From: Alistipes sp.
GTDB lineage: Bacteria > Bacteroidota > Bacteroidia > Bacteroidales > Rikenellaceae
DNA: 64,000 bases
Reading direction: 5' to 3'
Assembly (NCBI GenBank): GCA_017536555.1
Contig: JAFXHE010000019.1
Location: 1 to 64,000, forward strand
In this document: piece after piece, positions 1 to 7,921 of the stretch
How positions within the stretch are numbered: position 1 is the first letter of the stretch
Layout: each line of letters starts with the position of its first letter
The notes under the pieces: generated by a model
Told to the model about the DNA's origin: nothing
What the model saw: only the letters and a program-made list of their open reading frames with translations
The model's database searches: none
Made by a program: the position numbers and the translations under genes

Positions 1-137
1 AAAGCATCGTAGAAAATGGTGTAAGCAATACTCTTCTTACCATCCAGCATAAGATTGTTCACGAAACGAGTTACCTCTACATCGTTGAACTTCGGATCCG
101 GAAGTAGAATTCGCTTTCTTGGCTTAGCTTTTCTCAT
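1..137 (-). CDS. rpsG: 30S ribosomal protein S7, N-terminal part
   Basis: The minus-strand reading begins MRKAKPRKR and continues with [18 protein letters not shown] and DGKKS, the conserved N-terminus of ribosomal protein S7, which nucleates assembly of the 30S head on 16S rRNA. Only about 45 codons are present because the gene runs off the left edge. The ATG is at 137-135. It lies about 40 bases downstream of the rpsL stop on the same strand, the usual rpsL-rpsG order of the str operon, so the two are almost certainly co-transcribed. Confidence 0.96.
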   Translation of the reverse strand, partial: MRKAKPRKRILLPDPKFNDVEVTRFVNNLMLDGKKSIAYTIFYDA

Positions 138-177
138 TGTTGCTTGCTAATTTAATAAATACAATTCCTAATTCTTA

Positions 178-561
178 TTACTTCTTACCTGCCTTGGGAC
201 GCTTTGCTCCATACTTTGAGCGACGCTGACGGCGACCATCGACACCTGCTGAGTCGAGTGCACCACGAACCAAGTGATAACGTACACCGGGGAGGTCCTT
301 AACACGACCACCACGAACGAGCACGATTGAGTGCTCCTGCAAGTTGTGGCCCTCGCCTGGGATGTAGGCATTGACCTCCTTGCCATTAGTCAATCTTACA
401 CGTGCAACCTTACGCATAGCCGAGTTCGGCTTCTTGGGAGTTGTTGTGTACACACGAGTACAAACTCCACGGCGCTGAGGACACGCTGCGAGTGCAGGCG
501 ACTTACTCTTGTCAACCTGGCTAACTCGACCGTTTCTTACTAACTGCTGAATAGTTGGCAT
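178..561 (-). CDS. rpsL: 30S ribosomal protein S12
   Basis: This 127-residue protein begins [12 protein letters not shown] and contains [19 protein letters not shown] and [18 protein letters not shown], the S12 decoding-centre signature. The KPNSAMRK lysine and the [10 protein letters not shown] loop are the positions where streptomycin-resistance changes occur in other species; both look wild type here. The open frame extends upstream to 669, but S12 proteins start at MPTI, so the ATG at 561 was chosen. It is the first gene of the str operon seen here, with rpsG following on the minus strand. A TATCTTTG box about 70 bases upstream is its likely promoter. Confidence 0.97.
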   Translation of the reverse strand: MPTIQQLVRNGRVSQVDKSKSPALAACPQRRGVCTRVYTTTPKKPNSAMRKVARVRLTNGKEVNAYIPGEGHNLQEHSIVLVRGGRVKDLPGVRYHLVRGALDSAGVDGRRQRRSKYGAKRPKAGKK

Positions 562-629
562 TTCTAAAACGTTTTTGTCCTTTAATTTTTTGTTAATACT
601 TTCAATTCCCTTTTGCGAGAAATTGCCCG

Positions 630-658
630 CAAAGATACGCATAATTTTTGATATACAA
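630..658 (-). promoter_or_regulatory. Probable rpsL promoter (Bacteroidetes type)
   Basis: On the minus strand TATCTTTG (637 to 630) matches the Bacteroidetes -7 consensus TAnnTTTG. ATTG (658 to 655) sits 17 bases upstream as a slightly close -33 element. The predicted start near 624 gives a leader of about 60 bases for rpsL. The -7 box is a clear match; the -33 element is weak. Confidence 0.55.
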
Positions 659-1018
659 TATATATGCACTGTTTTTTCGTGCCAATTTGTTGAAAACTTC
701 CCAAAAGTCGATAAAATATTCTTATTATTTTTTAAAAGTTATAATCACACATTTATAGGCAAATATGTATATTATTGATTTTCTGCATATTACATTAATT
801 TGATTAAATTTTTACATTTTTAATCTTTTTGAATTTAAGGCTATTTCTTATATAGGCTATTTTTGGACTATTTTACCGAACATAACGAAAAATCACGCAG
901 ACTGGATATAGCCTTGTAAGTATTTGAAGCATCGGCAGTACAACGGCAGAATATAGACCTTCGATAGTGCTCCTGCAGACAACCAGGACACCCAATATAA
1001 ATATAGTTATTTTTATCG

Positions 1019-1052
1019 AAAAAAGCACCCCGATTTGCAGCTCGAAGAGCTG
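1019..1052 (-). terminator. Hairpin followed at a distance by a T-run
   Basis: The minus strand contains CAGCTC-TTC-GAGCTG (1052 to 1038), a perfect 6-bp hairpin with a 3-base loop. A T6 run follows at 1024 to 1019. The 13-base spacing between stem and T-run is longer than in a standard intrinsic terminator. It may be a back-up terminator or a second structured element downstream of the RNA candidate at 1108-1264. Confidence 0.35.
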
Positions 1053-1107
1053 TATATTTACGACGAAAAATAGCAGTATTGCGGGAGTGACATAGGGCAG
1101 ATTAGAT

Positions 1108-1264
1108 ACAAAAAGGAGGACATCGAAAGATATTCAACCTACGGCTTACCACACCGTCTGTTTTAGTAACAAAACATGCCCCTCGTTGAGTCGGCATCTT
1201 CTGCTACAACCTTTCGTTGTCCTCTCCAACCTAAAACTACTAACCTAAATGAACCTTAAAACTT
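1108..1264 (-). ncRNA. Candidate structured small RNA, family not recognised
   Basis: A 14-base closing stem (arms 1116-1129 and 1211-1224, one mismatch) encloses three hairpins. Their arms are 1141-1144/1154-1157, 1159-1164/1171-1176 and 1176-1180/1193-1197. On the minus strand the 3' arm runs straight into CTTTTT (1115 to 1110), like an intrinsic terminator. A TACCTTTG promoter lies just upstream at 1277-1270, giving an RNA of about 155 nt. The roughly 40-nt leader repeats a TTTAGGTT-like motif two to three times. I see no open frame and cannot match it to tmRNA, SRP RNA, RNase P RNA or a tRNA. The layout is sequence-derived; that it is expressed is inference. Confidence 0.6.
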
Positions 1265-1269
1265 CGCTG

Positions 1270-1300
1270 CAAAGGTAAGCACTATCTTTGAAACCTCCAA
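1270..1300 (-). promoter_or_regulatory. Promoter of the candidate small RNA
   Basis: On the minus strand TACCTTTG (1277 to 1270) fits the TAnnTTTG -7 consensus. TTGG (1300 to 1297) lies 19 bases upstream at the expected -33 position. Transcription would start near 1264, about 40 bases before the closing stem of the folded RNA. Confidence 0.6.
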
Positions 1301-1558
1301 GCTTTTTATTAAATTTTTTCAATATATTTTTCAATAGTTTTAATTAATATCACTGCAAAATATGTTATATTATTGATTTACTATACTTTACATAAAACAC
1401 GCAAATTTGCGATATTTTAGCAGACTGACGACTTTCAAAGGCAAAAGAAGCGAATTTAAGCGGCAACAAGGCATAAATTAGCGGCTCGTAATCCACTAAC
1501 CATATAGAGTAGATAGACCAAAACCTACTAAAGGCGGAGATAAAAGAGTGAGCATTTG

Positions 1559-1589
1559 TTGCTAATCACACTAAAAATTACTAATTTTG
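1559..1589 (+). promoter_or_regulatory. Promoter of the GT4 glycosyltransferase gene
   Basis: TAATTTTG at 1582-1589 is a -7 box and TTG at 1559-1561 lies 20 bases upstream. The predicted leader (about 1596-1653) is unusually GC-rich in an AT-rich surround and carries alternating GC-type sequence plus GTGCGC (1602-1607) complementary to GCGCAC (1627-1632). A hairpin could therefore form just before the GGAG ribosome-binding site at 1643-1646. Confidence 0.55.
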
Positions 1590-1653
1590 CGACAAATGCG
1601 CGTGCGCGCAGGCGCGTACATTGCGAGCGCACATTAATATTTAGGAGTGTTAA

Positions 1654-2814
1654 ATGAAGCGTAACCACACAATCGGCTTTGAGGCAAACTGTGTTAACCA
1701 GAGTGGCACAGGTCCATACAACCACGCACGCTCAGTGATTGAGGCTATTGCCGCATCTAATGAGCGCAACGTATATATGCGACTCTATGTCAACAAGAGG
1801 GAGAGTGCGCCACAAGAGCCCTCATTAGACCAGCACATCAACATCGAAACGATGGAGCCCGATGGCTCTATATGGCGCAAGATGACAAAACTATGGAATA
1901 TGTGGGGCGTTACGCGCGATGCACACCGTGGAGGAGTAGAGCTATTCCACGCACTCAACAACGAGCTACCATACGGACTATCCAAATATGGCATACGCAG
2001 CGTCGTAACCATTCACGACCTTATGTACCTGCGCTACCCGAGCGTAGTAAACATCATAGAACGCTTCACCACACGATTTACCCTGCGCTCGGCGTGTCGT
2101 CGTGCCGACAGAATAATCGCTGTGAGCGAGTGTACAAAGCGCGACCTTGTAGAGCTACTTGAGATAGATGCCGAGAAGATAGACGTAATATATCCAGGCT
2201 GTAACCCAATCTTCACGCAGCCAATGGATAGAGAATACATAGACGAGGTACGCAAAAAATATGAGCTTCCCGCGAGATACATACTCAATGTCGGTTCACA
2301 GTCATCGCGCAAAAACGTTGAACTCATATTTGACGCTATGACCAAGCTCGACGATGAGATACACCTTGTGATTGTAGGCAACAAGACCTCACACACAAAC
2401 AAGCTCAAGAGAGTCGCCGAGAAGCTCAACATCGACTATATGGTACACTTTGTACACAACGCCAACAACAAGGAGCTTGCAGCGATATATCGTGGTGCCG
2501 AGATGATGGTCTACCCCACTCTATACTCCAGCTTTGGAATGCCCATAGCCGAGGCTATCAGTGTAGGTACACCCGTAATTGCAGCGACAGGCTCAAGCCA
2601 CGAGGAGGCAGGCGGAGCAGCAGCACTATACATATCGCCAAAGGACAGCTCGGAGCTCGCAGAGAGGATTGACGCAGTGCTACACAATGAGGAGCTACGT
2701 GCCGAGATGATAAAGCGCGGATATGAGCACGCATCACGATTTAGACCCGAGGTAATAGCATACAACATCACAAACAGCTATAAACGTATAGGGGTGAACA
2801 TAATGGAGTGGTAA
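1654..2814 (+). CDS. GT4-family glycosyltransferase
   Basis: This 386-residue protein has the two-Rossmann-domain GT-B layout of family GT4. The N-terminal acceptor domain has the SGTGPYNHARS loop (about 18-28) and a VVTIHDLMYLRYP stretch. The C-terminal nucleotide-sugar domain begins at YILNVGSQSSRKN (about 210) and carries the donor-binding EAISVGTPVIAATGSSHEE region with its E...E motif (about 300-318). GT4 enzymes are retaining transferases using nucleotide sugars, typically in polysaccharide or glycolipid synthesis; the donor and acceptor here cannot be told. It stands alone with its own promoter, with no capsule or LPS cluster beside it. The start follows a GGAG site at 8 bases. Confidence 0.85.
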   Translation: MKRNHTIGFEANCVNQSGTGPYNHARSVIEAIAASNERNVYMRLYVNKRESAPQEPSLDQHINIETMEPDGSIWRKMTKLWNMWGVTRDAHRGGVELFHALNNELPYGLSKYGIRSVVTIHDLMYLRYPSVVNIIERFTTRFTLRSACRRADRIIAVSECTKRDLVELLEIDAEKIDVIYPGCNPIFTQPMDREYIDEVRKKYELPARYILNVGSQSSRKNVELIFDAMTKLDDEIHLVIVGNKTSHTNKLKRVAEKLNIDYMVHFVHNANNKELAAIYRGAEMMVYPTLYSSFGMPIAEAISVGTPVIAATGSSHEEAGGAAALYISPKDSSELAERIDAVLHNEELRAEMIKRGYEHASRFRPEVIAYNITNSYKRIGVNIMEW

Positions 2815-2928
2815 AAACGGATGTGTTAACACAATAACAATAATTAGCAAAATAGAAAAAATTTAATTATAGCTAACTCGCAATATAGCAGCGATTTACA
2901 ATATATAACAGCAAAATAAGGATAAAAC

Positions 2929-2961
2929 TTGTGCCTATTTAGGCAAAATTAAGTATCTTTG
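2929..2961 (+). promoter_or_regulatory. Promoter of the etf operon
   Basis: TATCTTTG at 2954-2961 is a strong -7 box. TTG at 2929-2931 lies 22 bases upstream, slightly longer than usual. The leader to the etfB ATG at 3018 is about 50 bases. The preceding 2815-2928 stretch is AT-rich with nothing else recognised. Confidence 0.6.
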
Positions 2962-3017
2962 TCAGGTTTTATACAACCGAGCAGAGTCAAGAACTAACAT
3001 ATATCAAACATATAGTT

Positions 3018-3893
3018 ATGGAAAAAGTAACGAAAATCGTAGTTATGGCAAAACAGGTGCCCGACACACGCAATGTGGGCAAGGATGCTATGACTTCGGA
3101 GGGTACGGTAAACCGTGCCGCCCTCGCAGCAATCTTCAACCCCGAGGACTTGAACGCTCTTGAGATGGCTCTCCAGATGAAGGATAGCATTGGCACAGCA
3201 ACCGTTCACGTTCTTACGATGGGTCCCCAGCGCGCTGCCGACATCATCCGCGAGGCAATGTTTCGCGGTGCAGATGGTGGCTACCTGCTCTCGGGTAAGG
3301 AGTTTGCAGGATCAGACACATTGGCGACATCGTATGCACTCTCGTGCGCACTTCGCAAGATTAACCCCGACATCATCGTAGCTGGACGCCAGGCTATTGA
3401 TGGCGACACCGCACAGGTAGGACCACAGGTAGCCGAGAAACTTGACCTGCCACAGGTAACATACGCCGAGGAGCTTATAGCAATAAGCGAGGGCGAGATA
3501 ACCATCAAGCGTCGATTGGAGCGCGGCTCGGAGGTTGTAGTATCACCGCTGCCCGCTGTAATCACAGTAAACTCATCGGCAAAGGAGTGCCGCCCACGTA
3601 ACGCAAAGCGTGTGATGAAGTTCAAATATGCCCTTGCAACATCGGAGATGGCAGCAGCAGACGAGGATACAAAGAGCTTTATCGAGCAGCGTCCCTACCT
3701 GCATATTGTTGAGTTTGCGGCAGCAGATGTAAATCCCGATCCCGAGCAGCTCGGCTTGTCTGGCTCACCCACAAAGGTTAAGAAGATTGAGAATGTTGTT
3801 TTCCAGGCAAAGGAGGCAAAGACCCTCACAGCCGAGGATGCCGACATTGAGTCTTTGATGGTAGAACTTATCTCGAGCCACACGCTCGGCTAA
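3018..3893 (+). CDS. etfB: Electron transfer flavoprotein, beta subunit
   Basis: This 291-residue protein contains the ETF-beta signature GRQAIDGDTAQVGPQVAEKL (about 122-141) and the N-terminal VVMAKQVPDTRN segment. ETF-beta pairs with the FAD-carrying alpha subunit to move electrons from acyl-CoA dehydrogenases to a quinone reductase or a bifurcating partner. The length is somewhat above the roughly 255 residues of mitochondrial-type ETF-beta, as in the anaerobic FixA/EtfB group. etfA follows after 10 bases and an acyl-CoA dehydrogenase follows that, so the three form one operon and electron path. Confidence 0.95.
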   Translation: MEKVTKIVVMAKQVPDTRNVGKDAMTSEGTVNRAALAAIFNPEDLNALEMALQMKDSIGTATVHVLTMGPQRAADIIREAMFRGADGGYLLSGKEFAGSDTLATSYALSCALRKINPDIIVAGRQAIDGDTAQVGPQVAEKLDLPQVTYAEELIAISEGEITIKRRLERGSEVVVSPLPAVITVNSSAKECRPRNAKRVMKFKYALATSEMAAADEDTKSFIEQRPYLHIVEFAAADVNPDPEQLGLSGSPTKVKKIENVVFQAKEAKTLTAEDADIESLMVELISSHTLG

Positions 3894-3903
3894 AAAGGAG
3901 GAT

Positions 3904-4929
3904 ATGAGTATGAATAACGTATTTGTATATATAGAGATCGAGGAGCAGCAGATTGCCGATGTCTCTCTGGAGCTTCTTACCAAGGGTCGCGAGCTTGCTA
4001 ACACTCTCGGCGTAAAGCTTGAGGCTGTGGCAATGGGCAAAAACATCAAGGGCGTAGCTCCCGAGTTGGCAAAGTATGGCGCCGACACTGTATGGGTTGC
4101 TGACGACGAGATATTTGCACCCTTCCGCACCCTTCCCCACACAGCAGTAATGGTGGGTCTTATCAAGCAGGAGCAGCCACAGATAGTGCTCTTTGGCGCA
4201 ACACCCGTAGGTAGAGACTTCGCACCACGCGTATCATCAGCACTGCACAGCGGACTTACAGCCGACTGTACCGAGTTGGTTATTGGCGAGCACAAGGATC
4301 CCAAGACAGGCAAGGAGTATGACTCGTTGCTCTACCAGATTCGTCCCGCATTTGGTGGTAACATCATCGCTACCATCGTCAACCCCGAGTGCCGCCCACA
4401 GATGGCAACAGTGCGCGAAGGTGTAATGCGCAAGGAGGAGCTTGCTACACCCGCTGCAGGCGAGATCCGCGAAATAGAGTGGCAGCCGATGGTTAAAGAT
4501 ACCGACCTTGCCGTGCGCATTGTAGAGCGTCACATCGAGGAGCGCAAGATAAATATCAAGGGCGCATCAATCATTGTGGCTGGTGGCTACGGCGTAGGCT
4601 CAAAGGAGGGCTTTAAGCTTGTACACGAGCTTGCAGACGTTCTTGGCGGCGAGGTAGGTGCATCACGTGCTGCTGTCGACGCAGGCTTCACAGAGCATGA
4701 GCGACAGATTGGTCAGACAGGTGTTACGGTACGTCCCAAGCTCTACATTGCTTGCGGTATCTCGGGACAGATTCAGCACACTGCAGGTATGGATGGCTCG
4801 GCAATGATAGTATCAATCAACACCGACCCCGCAGCACCTATCAACAAGATTGCCGACTACGCTATCACAGGTAGCGTTGAGGAGGTGATTCCCAAGATGA
4901 TTAAGTATTACAAGCAGAATTCAAAGTAG
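3904..4929 (+). CDS. etfA: Electron transfer flavoprotein, alpha subunit
   Basis: The C-terminal half has the FAD-binding ETF-alpha signature: VAGGYGVGSKEGFKLVHELA, GASRAAVDAG, QIGQTGVTVRPKLYIACGIS and GMDGSAMIVSINTDP. Two in-frame ATGs occur, at 3904 and 3910. The AAAGGAGG site at 3894-3901 is only 2 bases from the first but 8 from the second, so translation probably starts at 3910 (MNNVFVYIEI) and the protein is 339 residues. It partners with EtfB just upstream and supplies or receives electrons for the acyl-CoA dehydrogenase 6 bases downstream. Confidence 0.95.
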   Translation: MSMNNVFVYIEIEEQQIADVSLELLTKGRELANTLGVKLEAVAMGKNIKGVAPELAKYGADTVWVADDEIFAPFRTLPHTAVMVGLIKQEQPQIVLFGATPVGRDFAPRVSSALHSGLTADCTELVIGEHKDPKTGKEYDSLLYQIRPAFGGNIIATIVNPECRPQMATVREGVMRKEELATPAAGEIREIEWQPMVKDTDLAVRIVERHIEERKINIKGASIIVAGGYGVGSKEGFKLVHELADVLGGEVGASRAAVDAGFTEHERQIGQTGVTVRPKLYIACGISGQIQHTAGMDGSAMIVSINTDPAAPINKIADYAITGSVEEVIPKMIKYYKQNSK

Positions 4930-4935
4930 GAAGCT

Positions 4936-6657
4936 ATGGCAAACTTTTTTTCAGATAACAAAGATTTACAGTATCACCTCTCGCATCCCTTGATGAAGAG
5001 GATTATAGAGCTGAAAGAGCGTAACTTTGCCGATGCCAACGTCTATGACTACGCACCGCAGAACACAGAGGACGCTTTGGACTCGTATCGTCGTGTGTTG
5101 GACATCGTAGGTGAGGTCTGTGGCGAAGTTATAGCACCCAATGCCGAGGGCGTAGACCACGAGGGTCCCCGCGTTGTCAACGACCACGTGGAGTATGCAT
5201 CAGGCACAGTGCGCAACATCGAGGCACTCACAGAGGCAGGTCTTGGCGGTATGACACTTCCGCGTAAGTATGACGGTCTTAATATGCCCGTTACATGCTT
5301 TGCTATGGCTAACGAGATGGTAGCACGCGCAGACGCAGGCTTCGAGAATATATGGGGCTTGCAGGACTGCGCAGAGACAATAAACGAGTTTGCATCGGAC
5401 GAAATCAAGGCAAAGTTCCTGCCCCGCGTATCTGCTGGCGAGACCTGCGCAATGGATCTTACAGAGCCCGATGCTGGCTCTGACCTCGGTGCTGTGATGC
5501 TCAAAGCAACATACGATGAGGCGGCTGGCGTATGGCGTCTTAACGGCTGCAAGCGTTTTATCACAAACGGTGATGGTGACATCTCACTCGTGCTGGCACG
5601 TACCGAGGAGGGTACAAAGGATGCACGTGGCTTGTCGATGCTTGTATACGACAAGCGCGATGGAGGCGTTAAGGTGCGCCGTATCGAGAATAAGCTCGGT
5701 ATAAAGGGTTCACCCACCTGTGAGCTTGTATTCAACAACGCCCCAGCAACACTTGTCGGTGACCGCAAGATGGGTCTTATCAAGTATGTAATGTCGTTGA
5801 TGAACGCAGCTCGTCTTGGTATCAGCGCACAGTCAACAGGTTTGTGCGAGGCAGCATACCGCGAGGCGCTAAAGTATGCTGGCGAGCGTGAGCAGTTCGG
5901 AAAGCCTATCATACAGTTTGCAGCTGTTGCCGAGATGCTCAAGAATATGGAGGCAAAGACACTTGCATCACGTGCAATGTTGTATGAGACAGCTCGTTTC
6001 GTAGATATATACAAGCAGCTCAACCACATCTCGCAGGAGCGTTCACTCGAGCCAGAGGAGCGTCAGGAGATGAAGTTCTACAACCGCCTGGCTGACGGCT
6101 TCACACCCCTCGCAAAGATGTTCGCATCGGAGTATGCAAACGAGGTTGCTTACGACTCAATACAGATACACGGTGGCTCTGGATATATGAAGGACTACGC
6201 GTGTGAGCGTCTCTACCGCGATGCCCGTATTATGAACATCTACGAGGGTACTACACAGTTGCAGGTGGTAGCGGCTATCAACCACGTGACAAAGGGCACA
6301 TACCTTGAGCAGATTATGCGCTACGAGGAGAACCCCCGCACCGAGGCTACAAAGGCTATGGGCGAGAAGCTCGTGACACTACGCGAGAAGTACCAGAAGG
6401 CAGTAGAGCGTGTCGAGACAATAGACAAGGAGGCTGCTGGATACAAGGAGTTCCACTCACGCCGTCTTGTGGAGATTGCTGGATACATCATCCTCTCACA
6501 CATTATGCTCCGTCAGGCTGCCGAGTGCGAGGAGTATGTAGCACCTACAAAGGTATTCGTGAAGTACGCAACAAAGAAGATTACCGAGGCATACTCATAC
6601 ATTGAGGAGTCAGAGGCATCAGACGTAGAGCTATTCAAGGCAGAGGCTTTGCAATAG
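4936..6657 (+). CDS. Acyl-CoA dehydrogenase with C-terminal extension
   Basis: The 573-residue protein has the N-terminal helical domain, the FAD/substrate strand region with MDLTEPDAGSDLG (about 173-185), GINTKGSPT-like GIKGSPTCEL (255-264), and the C-terminal four-helix domain with EREQFGKPI and IHGGSGYMKDYACERLYRDA. Glu437 in NIYEGTTQLQ occupies the catalytic-base position of the family. About 110 residues follow the catalytic domain, as in the larger DmdC/AidB-like members rather than the 380-residue short- and medium-chain enzymes. Third gene of the etfBA operon. The acyl-CoA substrate is not determinable; a short-chain fatty or branched-chain acid pathway is inference. Confidence 0.92.
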   Translation: MANFFSDNKDLQYHLSHPLMKRIIELKERNFADANVYDYAPQNTEDALDSYRRVLDIVGEVCGEVIAPNAEGVDHEGPRVVNDHVEYASGTVRNIEALTEAGLGGMTLPRKYDGLNMPVTCFAMANEMVARADAGFENIWGLQDCAETINEFASDEIKAKFLPRVSAGETCAMDLTEPDAGSDLGAVMLKATYDEAAGVWRLNGCKRFITNGDGDISLVLARTEEGTKDARGLSMLVYDKRDGGVKVRRIENKLGIKGSPTCELVFNNAPATLVGDRKMGLIKYVMSLMNAARLGISAQSTGLCEAAYREALKYAGEREQFGKPIIQFAAVAEMLKNMEAKTLASRAMLYETARFVDIYKQLNHISQERSLEPEERQEMKFYNRLADGFTPLAKMFASEYANEVAYDSIQIHGGSGYMKDYACERLYRDARIMNIYEGTTQLQVVAAINHVTKGTYLEQIMRYEENPRTEATKAMGEKLVTLREKYQKAVERVETIDKEAAGYKEFHSRRLVEIAGYIILSHIMLRQAAECEEYVAPTKVFVKYATKKITEAYSYIEESEASDVELFKAEALQ

Positions 6658-6679
6658 TATCTACACGGCTACGTAGCAG

Positions 6680-6720
6680 GGGGCTGTCCAACAAGTGCGT
6701 TGCGACAGCCCCTTCTCTTT
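6680..6720 (+). terminator. Terminator of the etf operon
   Basis: GGGGCTGTC (6680-6688) pairs perfectly with GACAGCCCC (6704-6712), with CAAC/GTTG extending the stem into the loop. TTCTCTTT follows. It lies about 20 bases after the acyl-CoA dehydrogenase stop. Confidence 0.8.
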
Positions 6721-6810
6721 GCAGTTGCATAAGTACCCATAATAAGAGGTAGTATTACAGACCTACCCTGAAGGGTTTAACCACTCCATCTACTCCACTT
6801 GCGATACTCC

Positions 6811-6848
6811 AAAAAAAAAGATCCGTGACTTCGGTCACGGATCTTTTA
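6811..6848. terminator. Bidirectional terminator, mainly for the exb operon
   Basis: GATCCGTGAC (6820-6829), a TTCG tetraloop and GTCACGGATC (6834-6843) form a perfect 10-bp stem. It is flanked by A9 on the left and TTTT on the right, so it reads as an intrinsic terminator on either strand. The minus-strand version, with U9, ends the ExbB/ExbD transcript 17 bases after the exbD stop. Confidence 0.85.
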
Positions 6849-6864
6849 TCAAGCACTAAAAGTA

Positions 6865-7317
6865 TTAGTTAGTTGCCTTTGCTGCGTATGAGATGTTCAA
6901 CGCATCTGCCTTACGCAACTCCTGCTTTACAGCGGTCAACTTACCAACGGTAGCACCCTCATCAACGCGCAAGTTAACAACCATTGCGCCAACATCCATC
7001 TTCTTGGTTACAGCAGATGCTGCAATGAAGTTCTGGATATCCTCCACGTCGCCAGTCTGGTCGTTGAGCTGGATCTTCAACGCATCCTCGCCCTTTGCCG
7101 CGTTAAGTGGCTTACCCATCCAAATATTTACCAAATTCTTCTTATCGAGCTCCGTAATCTCGTGTGCCTCAGGCATAGATACTGTCACCATAGGCTCTGT
7201 CTCACGCATGGTCGTTGCCGCCATAAAGAAGAACAGAAGCATGAAGATAATATCGGGAAGCGACGAAGTCGATAGCGCGGGCACCTCTTTCTTGCCCTTT
7301 TTTGCCATTACTGCCAT
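6865..7317 (-). CDS. exbD: ExbD/TolR-family biopolymer transport protein (second copy)
   Basis: This 150-residue protein has a short basic cytoplasmic N-terminus and one membrane segment, SSLPDIIFMLLFFFMAATTM (about 19-38). That segment contains the aspartate of the ExbD/TolR proton path (LPDIIF). A periplasmic domain follows. ExbD works with ExbB to couple proton flow to TonB-dependent outer-membrane import, or to TolA. The gene begins 2 bases after the stop of the first exbD, so translation is probably coupled. A second Met four codons in (MAKKGKKEV) could also start it. It is the last gene before the bidirectional terminator. Confidence 0.9.
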   Translation of the reverse strand: MAVMAKKGKKEVPALSTSSLPDIIFMLLFFFMAATTMRETEPMVTVSMPEAHEITELDKKNLVNIWMGKPLNAAKGEDALKIQLNDQTGDVEDIQNFIAASAVTKKMDVGAMVVNLRVDEGATVGKLTAVKQELRKADALNISYAAKATN

Positions 7318-7319
7318 AA

Positions 7320-7916
7320 CTACTTCTTTGTTTGATCGTTAGGTTCAGCCTCAGAGATACTCATAGGCACAGCCTTGCGAAGAGCTGTTCCCTGAATCTC
7401 ATCCAACTCGTCATACTTCTTGCCATATACCTGCATCGAGATATCGTCACGATAGAGGTTGAAGGCGTGTGTAAGCTCGTCCTGCACCTGCAAGTATACC
7501 TTATACTTTGTCTCGTCATCAGCCTTGAGTGACACAAGACCCTTACTTACATCGCACTTCGTTGTACCAATCTCCTTGGGTTCCTTAACAGAACGATCTG
7601 GCATCGTAAGGAAGTTATAAACCTCCTGTGAAAGGCGCGAGTGACGCGCACCACGGCGAAGATCGGCAGAGGTGTACTCATCGGTACCCACCATGATCAT
7701 ACCGCTACGCGATACGTTTACCTTAAGAACGTTACGCTCGTTCACATCAACATCATTCTGTTGTTCGGTAGTGTCGATCCACTTGGGAAGCGTACGCTTC
7801 ATACCTGTATCGACATCCATCGTAGTAGTCACCAAGAAGAATATCAACAGCAAGAATGCGATATCCGCCATTGAGCTGGAGTTGATTTCACCAGCCTTTT
7901 TCTTCTTCTTTGCCAT
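7320..7916 (-). CDS. exbD: ExbD/TolR-family biopolymer transport protein (first copy)
   Basis: The 198-residue protein opens with the lysine-rich MAKKKKKAGEINSSS, then the membrane segment MADIAFLLLIFFLVTTTM (about 16-33) with the conserved Asp of the proton channel. Its periplasmic domain is longer than in the neighbouring copy and in typical 140-residue ExbD. Two ExbD paralogues in tandem after one ExbB is common in Bacteroidetes Ton motors, where they may form a heteromeric ExbD dimer (inference). It lies 5 bases downstream of the membrane protein gene and 2 bases upstream of the second exbD. Confidence 0.9.
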   Translation of the reverse strand: MAKKKKKAGEINSSSMADIAFLLLIFFLVTTTMDVDTGMKRTLPKWIDTTEQQNDVDVNERNVLKVNVSRSGMIMVGTDEYTSADLRRGARHSRLSQEVYNFLTMPDRSVKEPKEIGTTKCDVSKGLVSLKADDETKYKVYLQVQDELTHAFNLYRDDISMQVYGKKYDELDEIQGTALRKAVPMSISEAEPNDQTKK

Positions 7917-7921
7917 ACTAA

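Larger units (their letters stand above)
562..1653. other. 1.1 kb intergenic region between rpsL and the glycosyltransferase gene
   Basis: No protein-coding gene is supported here; the short open frames have no recognisable content. Bases 670-900 are very AT-rich and show nothing specific. Bases 1019-1300 on the minus strand hold a promoter, a folded RNA candidate and a further hairpin plus T-run, each listed separately. Bases 1300-1550 are AT-rich without recognised elements, and 1559-1589 is the promoter of the rightward glycosyltransferase gene. Confidence 0.7.

Noticed and set aside
562-669. N-terminal extension of the rpsL frame
   Set aside because: S12 proteins start at MPTIQQL; the extra 36 codons overlap the predicted promoter and have no protein conservation that I recognise.
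575-778. Short plus-strand open frame in the rpsL upstream gap
   Set aside because: It overlaps the rpsL promoter region antiparallel, is AT-driven (Phe/Ile/Tyr-rich) and lacks a ribosome-binding site.
1108-1264. Known RNA classes for the structured RNA (tmRNA, SRP RNA, RNase P RNA, tRNA)
   Set aside because: None of their conserved cores is visible, and the length and branching do not fit, so it is left unnamed.
5049-6029. 326-codon open frame opposite the acyl-CoA dehydrogenase
   Set aside because: Fully antisense to a strongly supported gene, with Ser/Arg/Pro-rich composition typical of a mirror frame and no recognisable domain or ribosome-binding site.
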